A DNA stretch of 64,000 nucleotides. It comes from Bimastos eiseni. Its lineage: Eukaryota > Annelida > Clitellata > Crassiclitellata > Lumbricidae. A model generated the notes under the pieces. It was not told where the DNA came from. It ran no database searches and saw only the letters and a list, made by a program, of their open reading frames with translations. Location of the stretch: positions 7,196,518-7,260,517 of the forward strand of contig OY365822.1 in the NCBI GenBank assembly GCA_959347315.1, in the 5' to 3' direction. Position numbers and translations under genes: made by a program. Below are positions 1-9,300 of the stretch, one piece after another; position 1 is the stretch's first letter, and each line of letters begins with the position of its first letter.

Positions 1-66
1 TAATCTTTACCCTTTGTATAACTCAGTCTTGACCCTTTGTATAGCTCAGTCTTGACCCTTTGCTTC
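1..66. repeat. Short tandem repeat, ACTCAGTCTTGACCCTTTGTAT units
   Basis: Two to three units of roughly 24 bases (CTTTGTATAACTCAGTCTTG) occur at the window edge. They share the CTCAGTCTTGA core with the array at 5756-5857, so both belong to one dispersed minisatellite family. Confidence 0.5.
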
Positions 67-272
67 TATTGGTCCCTCTCTTTGGAATGTGCTTTCTTCT
101 GTTCTTTTTCATCAATTATATCTAACAGTCTCTTCTTTAGCATTACTCAAAACCTGCTTCTTCTCGGATAGCTTTGCACAATGATAGCGCTTCTGAACGA
201 GCCACCCCACTTGAAGTGCTTTACAAATGCTTTAAAATATGATGTAATACAAAGGTTTGGTGTTCTCCTCAG

Positions 273-361
273 GCTGAACAAGACCGCATAAAGGAGAACC
301 AGCAGAAGGAAGAAGAGAAAAAAGAATCGGAAAAAACTAAAGCACGAAGCGATAGAGACAG
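273..361 (+). CDS. SRRM1: SRRM1 exon a (first exon in window)
   Basis: The acceptor ttctcctcAG ends at 272 and the donor GTTAGG starts at 362. It encodes a Glu/Lys/Gln-rich helix starting AEQDRIKENQQKEEEKK and ends with two bases of a split Arg codon. It corresponds to the charged segment that follows the PWI domain in SRRM1. Confidence 0.8.
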
Positions 362-3300
362 GTTAGGCAGTTCTAGACAATATGTTAGGTTAGCGTTTCC
401 CAAACTGTGTTCTGCAAAACTAAGTTTCTGTGAGTTGAAGACAAGGGTTCCGCGGGAAAACTTTCAGTGTGAACTAATTTTTATAGGAGGCTATTTGCTC
501 TAGATCTGCTTATAACTTTCTATGAAAGAGAATTCACATGTCATTGTCATCGATATTTCTTCTAATAATTATTCTAAATCTGATCTGGACCTTAACCTAT
601 AATTGTCTGCATTCTCAAGCGTTTGTACCTACATCATAATATGTTTCATTTTGGATTAGGGTTCCGCCATAATATTTTAAGATCAATAGGGTTCCACGGC
701 AAAAAAAGATTGGGATACGCTCGATTAGGCAGTACTAGACAATCAATTAGGCTGTTTGATTACATTACGTTGCTAGACAATAGTGTGTCCGCACATTCAT
801 TCCTTAACTGTCTTTAGATTGTTACTTCTAATGTTGCTGTGTGACTTTTCAATAAATAAGGTTCAATATCAACTATGACACTGGTGCTCTTTCTTAGCTT
901 CTCTATGGCTTATTTGGTCACCAAGTGGTGTGACAGTCTACGGATGGTCACTCTTCCACTTTATAACCTAGACTCACTTTCTATTAACTTCTCTGAGCCT
1001 GTCAATGTTCACCAGCATTAAAGAATGCCATGTGTGAAATGGCATTTTTATCTATGCTCACAGTTTCAGCTATGATTGTAGGGCACTATCGAAAATCCTG
1101 CTTAACGTCAGTTTATTGTTCATCGTTTTAGCAGGCTGTTGTTTGATTTGACAGGACCCGATCGAAATCACCTAAGTCTCGATCGGGCAAGAGTCGTTTC
1201 CGCGACAGAACTCGATCAAAGTCGCCCGCTGAGTCTCGAACGAAAGACAAATCGCCAGAGAAGGGAGAAGATGCAAAGCCAAAGACTGACGAAGTGGAAA
1301 CTGATGCTGTGGTCGATGGTGTAATGTACGTTTGTAATAATCACATGGGATTATATCAGTTTAACAGTTATCTGCATTTAGTTTGGGTTGAATTGTTTTT
1401 TTATTTAGTATTATTCTGAAATCCTATATCGCCATTCTTCAAAAAAAATTTCCTCATAAGTGCACACAGGCCTCGACGGCACATTTGCAGTTGTGCTGCA
1501 GAGCAATAGTGCGCAAAGGGCTCTTCAAGGTCCCTACACATTGACTGATGCCTCGGACGAGGGTCGAACCTGCTCACTCGGCGCACACCGAGTGTTACGG
1601 GCCGACCGCTCTTAACTAATCCACCACCGATTGTTACGGATCTTGACTGCATGGCTCTGTCCACTTTTATTAGTGTTGAAATCCTAGTGAATGTACGGTC
1701 ACATCGAAACGAGATGCTAATAGTCGGCCACCAGAAGAGGAGGAGGTAATTATCCAACTGCTTGAATGGAGAAAAATTACGAATTTTGAGAGACCTTTTG
1801 AGAGAAGGAAGTGAAATTCAAGCTATCAAGAGAGAGTGGCTGACATAACATTGGTCAGTCACTTGTACATCAGGACCCATGGCTTGTGTGATCTTGTGTG
1901 CTTGCCTGTTGCCGAGATGTCAGCTGTGTTGCTCTTATAACAGACATGTGATTGGTGACAGCTGTGCTATTAAAGTTTAGATGAACATGTTTTGAGTATA
2001 GTAATAACTAACTAAAATTATTTGTTGTGCTAATTTAGGAAATGGCAGCATATGTGGCAATTATCCAATAGCTTCTATGGTACCAACTTTTTATCCATTA
2101 GTTGTGTGATAACAAACACAGAATTTCAATAGGGTCATGTGCAATACTGTTCTACACTTCAACAACTGTAGCGACTAAGAGTGACTGGGTTACCAGCGCA
2201 GCTCATTGTAACGGTGTTAATAGGACTTCCTGCTTTTATGATTAATTGCTTTGGTATTTTTTATCTCCAGTCAGACGGCTTGATGATGAAATCATTATTA
2301 AGCTGATTGACAGATTGATTGAAAATTTAAGTCACTCTAATTTTTTACTGAAGGCCGTCCAAATTTTATTATGTTTATTTTCTTGCATAGATGTGACACC
2401 AAGTTAATGTAACTATATGCTTCTATAGCACCTTAGAAGATATCTTGCACAAGGACATCTCTTCAAGGTCATCCCTGTTTAGTGATGTAACTAGTTTAAT
2501 TTTATGCATTTAAACTTTGCTATTGTTTTCCAAATATTGAAGTGAGCCACCACTCCCCAATGTCGACAGTGAGGCCAAGGTAATTGTGGAGGATGGCAAA
2601 GCTGAGGTTGCTGATGGTGGTGCAGATAAAGCCAAAGATGCAGGCGAGGGAACTGGTGTCAAACCGGACCGAGGCAGCCACAGCAAAAGCCCAGAAAAGT
2701 CAAAGAACAGGTACTTGAAATTTTGTCTTAGGCTTTTAGTTCTCTGAGCCACATCATTTATTGCTAGCTGTTGAAGTAACATGTTTCCTGTAAGTAAAAA
2801 TCATTTATCGATCATTTGCTTACATATAGGGACTGAAATTAAACATCCAGATTTACTGCAGATGTCAGGGCTCTATGAATGGTTCCCTTGTATGCAACAA
2901 AGGACTCGCGTTCTAGACATAACCATGAATGATGACTATGCTAACCAATTTGGTTATCATGCTAACCTATTAGGTTGGCGTAGCTCACTGTTTGAAAGTT
3001 ATACATAGTTTGTTAATTTTTGTGCTGCAATTTCAAAGAGTGTTTAAGAGGCAAGGGACTAACATGTCCAGAGTTTTCCCAACTAATATATCCAGAGTTT
3101 TTTCCACTAACATGTCCAGAGTTTTTCCAACTAACACGTACGGAGTGTTTCCCCATGAGCATTGGTTTGTCTAGCTGTGCTTAAGAAATCTGCTGTGTCA
3201 GTAAGACAGAGTTTAGATGATAACTGAGACGGAGTCAACGTTGTTGTTGGCTAGCGGGTATTGAACCCGCTTCCTACTGCTATTCTTACCTGTAAATTGC

Positions 3301-6300
3301 CATTCAGTCATCACCATCGTAAATAAATGAGATGTATAACATATTGGACGCCTTGCATGGCTGCTGACGGTTAAATTTGACTCCTGTAATAACTTGTCAT
3401 CCTTCGTTCATACTGTACTTGTAATCATGCTGCGGGTTGTCAGTTTGAGATTAAACGAATATTATTATTATCATCAGGGAGCGTTCACCATCTGCATCGA
3501 CCTCCCTTCGACGTAGGTCACCAAACAGACGACGCAGGTCATCATCTCGTGGACGCAAGAAGTCTACGTCACCACAGCGACGCAAGTCTTCTTCCCCGAG
3601 ACGGCGTCGCAAATCCTCGTCTCCTAGACGAGGGAGGTCCGGTTCGGCACGGCGCCGTCGATCCAGGTCGCCCCAGAGACGGAGATCGAGATCCCCAATC
3701 TCGCGTAAACGTAGATCGCCCTCGTTCAGGAGGAGGGCCTCAAGATCGCCAAGAAGACGGCGTTCCCCATCGCCCAGGGCACGTTCTCCGGCGAGGAGGC
3801 GCTGGGCGGAGTCCCCGCGAAGGAGGAGTCCGCCTGGCCCCGGGAGGAGAGGCAGTCGCGGCAGGGGACGACCGGATCCACCAAAGAAACGGTAGGCATT
3901 ATGGTTGTAACCTCGGTTTTTTGTGGTGGGGAATACAAAGTTCTGAGCTTTTTATATTGAAGACTTGTGCAGTTTTGGATGAATCAATGAAACTTGATAT
4001 AGCACCTCTTGAAGAAATCTACTCAGAGGCACCCTCTGCACTGGCCAGTTAGGTGTTATTAAGAACCAATATCACATATCAGTTAGCAAAATACCTTTGT
4101 TGTTATTATTGCATTTGCTTTCACCTCTGTGTTCTGTGTCCAGTTCCTGATATGTTTTCGTAGGTAATATTATGTTTTTATCTGATGCGTGTGTTCCAAC
4201 ATGCAAATTGGCGATTGGTTTAAAAAAGAATATACTTCGTACATAATTAATATGGGAGCTCATTATAGAGCCTTGCATCAATTGAATATGGTGGGCTAGT
4301 TGTTGACTTGGGATCATCGCACTCTGCCAATGTTTGCACTCTAACAGTGCCAGTCCAAAGCCTAGATAAAGGAGGGTGATGCTACTGCTATTTGTTAACA
4401 TATACATAGAATGATTTTTTAAATAATATTTGATGCTTTGGCTAGACTGCAGAGCCATCAATCAGGTCTACACCAGCTGTGGTTCATTGTTTATCTAGTT
4501 AACCTGTTAACAACCAGCGTTATGATTGGTGTTATTAAGCTGCAGCTATTACTACTACTACTTGTCTTTTGGTCGAATTCGGCCTCAGGAACTTTTTTTC
4601 AGTGATTAGTTCACCTTTCAACTTGCACTAAACAGGTGGAGCCACCAACCAGAAGTTTACCCTGGGGTAGATTTGAACCCACGACCCGTTAGGCATGCTC
4701 ACCACTGCTCCATCGACCACCCTTGTGAGTCCGACATTTAATGCAGCGTATGTTCTATTTCAGCCGCTCATCTGTTGCTTCATCGTCTGCGTCATCTGTA
4801 TCTCGGGTCAGTTTTCACCACAGATTAAATTTCGTTGTAGGGGTCACCGATATGTTTGGCCAATTTACGTTTTGTCTTGTGACCGGTGAAAATCAAAATA
4901 GTATTGCTGTAAAGGTTTTTAATTTATCCCAACATATTTACTAAGGATTTACACTTTTCAACTGTTATCTAGAAGGAAAAAATTTTTTGTTGATCACCAA
5001 TATCGTATTTTTAGATATATACAGCACCTCTCACAGATTTAGAGGTGCTCTCAGCACAGAAACGCCAGATTGGTTTCCCATACGTTTTAGTATGTGCTGG
5101 TTGTTGAAGTGTTAAAGAGTGAGAAGCCAGTCATTAGCTTAGTCCTTAGTGATGGAGGAAGGTAATTTCAGGTAGATGGACCCACAACAGCATATGCCAT
5201 CAGCAATATTAGTAGAGAACTAGTGATTCTGGTCTGTCTTTAGCTGGAATTTGCTTCATTGCATGTCTAAGCAGAACACGTTTTAGGTCGGTTTGTTCAG
5301 AGAATAAATTTCTTTACTTTCACATCAGACTGCTGTTCTGAAACCTATTAAACCGTGCAGGTCGTTTCCTGTGTCGATATGATATGAAGAATTTGTCACA
5401 CATATCTGTAGAATTCCTCCGCGGAAAAGAAAACAGTTCAGAAACGCCGCAACTACCGTGCGCACGACGAGGAAAGTGACGAAGATAGCTCGTCTTCCAA
5501 TTCTTCGACAGCATCTTCTCCTGTGCGCCGTAAGTTGGCGAAGTCTTAATTAATACGACAATTCGTAAAGTAATATTACTTGATGCAGCAATTCGTAAAG
5601 TAATATTTACTTGATTTGACAGCTGCATATGTTTGCTGTCTGATTTAGCTGAGTACTGGACATTAGGGATTTCAGTTAGACAAGGATGTCAAAGAGCTGG
5701 CTCGTTTTCCATTTCTGGCCTGCCGACGATTTATTTCTGGCCCACGGAGCCTAGTCCTCAGACTAGAACTACTATGGCTCAGTCTCGATCCTCAGACTAG
5801 AACTGCTATAACTCAGTCTTGATCCTCAGACTAGAATTGCTATGGCTCAGTCTCGGTCCTTTGCTCCAAATGCTAGACGATTCAGTGACTAGTACTAGTT
5901 GACTTCGACGCATGAGCTTACCGTAGAGAGCACCTCTGAGTAGATATCTGGAAGGGCGCTGTATAGATGTTTGATTACTGTACCGTGTGATTGCTTTACA
6001 TTTGATGCATTTGGCTGTAGGTGGGCGGTCAAGTCCTGCGAGAGGCAATCGAGCCAGGGTTTCACCACGAAGACAGCAGCGCCAGGGAGGCAGAAGGTCA
6101 CCGCAGCGCAGGTAGGAATTTCTATTGTTAAGAATCTTAACATACCTTGACCATATGTTTTTTCTGTAGGAATTTGTGGATGGTACTGGGTCTGTGTACA
6201 TGGGCTATTGTCGTATAGAATGATTTTAAAAAAATAATATTTGATGCTGCTTTCAGGCTTTGGCTTGGCTAGACGGCAGAGCCCTCAGGTCTACACCAGC

Positions 6301-9300
6301 TGTGGTGCATTGTTTATCTAGTTGACCCTTTAACAACCAGCGTTATTGATTATGCCTTACACTTTAGTACACGCTGGTCGTTAAAGACTTAATCTTGTTA
6401 CGACTTACATGCAGTGTAAGTGATCACAGGGTTTGAGGGGGACAAGTCCTCCTCACCTTTTACAGAGAGAAGAATTATTGTATGTTTGTCCCTCCAGATT
6501 TCTTACCCTTCTCATTGGGTGTCCTCACCTCTGGAAAACCAATGCAGTGCTTTGTCAGATTGTTAAAGGATTCATAATTATTATGTGTGCAGTGAGCTCT
6601 TCTCTGGAGAAAATTTTTTGGTGGTCGTACATTGGCCTTGGTCAGATAGTGGGCATTAGAAATAAAGGACTTTGGTGATATGGATGAGTCCAGTTAGGAG
6701 GGCAGGGCAGATGAGGAAACTAAAGGACAGGTGAACAGCAGTTACGGGAAGCTAAGTTTTTTAATGGAGCAATGGGTTACACGCTTGCCCACCTTCGTTA
6801 TTGGAACAGCCAAACAACGGGGTCTGATGTAATCGAAGTCTTAACTTCAGATGGCATGCTGCTGTATGGGTGTCTGATTCAATCCTATGCTTTGCAACAC
6901 AGTCAGGGTAATGCATGTACTAGCATTACCAGCAGTGTTGGTACTGTAACAGAAAGATTTCAACAACATATCTTCATGTGTACTTAGAAATATATACTTC
7001 GTTTCATAACCGACTGTTTTCCATCTTTGCAGACGATCCCCATCGATGCGTCGTTCCCGCAGTCCCAGAAGACAACAGCCTGCCCAACGCCGCAGTGCAT
7101 CCGAGTCTCCGGCGAGGGCCCGCCGCCAACCATCGCCCAAAAGGGGGGCGTCGCCTCGCCCTGTCAGAAGACGCAGGTCTCCTACTCCGCCTCAGAGAAT
7201 TAACCGCCGCCGATCGTCGTCTCCCGCTACTCGTCGTGTGGTGCGTCCGGCTGCAAAGAGCCCCAGCTCCTCGGTCGAGAGGGATGGTCGTGGGGTGAAA
7301 AACAGAGCTTCTCCCACACAGTTGAAGCAGGAGCGCGCACGTCGTCCTTCACCGGTGAAGAAAGCGAGATCTTCTTCATCTTCCAGCGAGGACTCGTCTT
7401 CGGGAGGGGAGAGCCCATCGCCGGCCCCAAAGAAGGCACCTGTGCCACCAAGGCAGAGATCGCCCCCTCATTCCAGCCACCCCAGAAGAGGATCCCCGGC
7501 AAAGGGAGGCAAAGGGAGGGCGAGCGCTTCACCCCCGGTCAGACCGGCAAAGCGTCATGATTCGTCCTCTTCTGCCGATGACATTCCAGCCAAGAAGGAG
7601 CTGCCGCCTGCGGACAGACGGATGCGGAAGGCTTCCCCTGTGAAAGCGGAAAGGCAGAGATCCAGCCGGTCGCCCTCGAACAGGAGACAGAGGTCTCCTG
7701 TTGTTGAAAGATCGAGGGCATCGCCTGTCGAGGACAGGCGCAGAAGAGCAGCGGCCTCTCCTCCGGCCGAAAGAAGGCGGCGGCCTTCGCCGTCTCCGGT
7801 GGTGGAGAGGAAGAGGCGGCCCTCCCCTTCTCCTGTAGAAAAGAAGCGCCGACCATCACCTTCTCCGGCAGCGGAGAAGCGGAAACGTCCTTCGCGCTCT
7901 CCAGTGGAAGAGAGGAAAAGAAGGCCCTCACCTTCGGCCAATGTCGGCAAGAAGCAGAGACCATCATCCTCGCCGGATGAGCCACAGAGGCGCCAAAGAT
8001 CTCCCCAGAATTCGCCAGCCCCAAGAAAGAGGCAGGCTTCTCCGGTGCCTAGCGACAAGAGGCGCCACGTCGAATCGGACGACGACAAGCAGCAGAGCAA
8101 GCGGAAGGAGAGCGGACGCAAGGGAAGTCAGGCTCCAGAGCGCCGAGCTGGTGCTCCGCGCGATGATGTCAAGCGAGCGCGATCTTCGTCATCGTCTTCA
8201 TCTTCCGGCGATGATAAGCGCGTGCGATCTTTATCCCCGGACGAGAAGAAGCGAAAAATATCCAGCCCCGTGACCAAGAAACCCTCTCCGGGTCGCAGGG
8301 CGCCTCGGCATGACTCGTCATCAGAGTCTGACCACAAGCAGTCGTTGTCTCCGCCGCCGCCCAAAAGGAAAGCCGCTTCTCCCGTAGCGAAAAGCGAGCG
8401 CAGGCGATCTCCGTCTCCGGTGGCAATCAAGAAGGTGGCCGTCGTCTCTCCGCTTCCTTCAAAAGAACGGAAAGCGGCTGCAATCCAGAAACGCTCTAAT
8501 TCTTCGTCGTCGGAATCGTCCCCGGAAAGAAACCTTGCTCCTCCGACATCCTCTGCGAAGGCAGGTAAAGTATCAGCCAGTCCCTCGGATCGGAAGAAGC
8601 TGTCGACGGCCTCGCCCGCGCCTAGGCCCCAGTCGCCGCCAACTCCCTCGGACAGGCGTCAGAAGAACGCTGAGGAAAGTCGACGACCCAAGAACAAAAA
8701 AGGGTGCGTGTTAAGTATTTATCTAAATCGCATTTCTGCATACAAGCATATTGTTCCTTCATGTATCGTTTGATTTTGAAATTATGTTTTGTCCGGTCGA
8801 AATGGGGCATTTGACTTGCATTGTTTTTGAACTGTGATCTAGAGAATATTCACATACTGTCTAATTTACACTCTGGATGGTATAATTGTGTATAAATTTT
8901 TGTGTGCAATGACGCATTCATTTTGACATTTAAATAGCGCCTCAAAAGTCCCAACCCAGCCACGACGATACAAGTCGGTCTAAAGCGACTTGTAAAACAA
9001 AGTTGCATTACTCCTTGACAACAGTCTTAACTTAATGATTGTTCAAATGGTCTTGCCTTGGATGGTGCCAATTCATTTTTGAGTTGCCATATGAGCCAAT
9101 TCATGTTTGAATTGCCATATGAGCCAATTCATTTTTGAATTGCCATATGAGCCATTCATTTGTATATATTATCATATAAGCTATGCATTTGTGAATTATC
9201 ACAAGCCATTCAGTGGTGAATTACCATTAGATGATTGATTTGTGAATTATCATGATCCAATCATTTGTGATTTACCATATGAGCCGTTCATTTGTGGATT

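Noticed and set aside
1401..1757. 118-codon minus-strand frame
   Set aside because: It lies over a tRNA-derived SINE and has no conserved motif. The frames at 28027-28284 and 47646-47963 are the same case.
3058..3153. Regular 24-bp repeats that could suggest a CRISPR array
   Set aside because: Units are contiguous without unique spacers, and the genome is eukaryotic. The same holds for 9063-9440, 25030-25450 and 57925-58330.
4640..4725. Functional tRNA gene on the minus strand
   Set aside because: A- and B-box-like parts are present, but the acceptor and T stems do not pair well, so I call it tRNA-like only.
5412..5529. Alternative frame of SRRM1 exon f (IPPRKRKQFRNAATT...)
   Set aside because: It would follow directly from exon d without the microexon, but it loses the SRRM1-like sequence. 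The 43-nt exon explains the phase fully.
7539..8430. Minus-strand and +1 frames inside SRRM1
   Set aside because: Shadows of the RS-repeat exon. The + strand frame is supported by exon phases and SRRM1 similarity.
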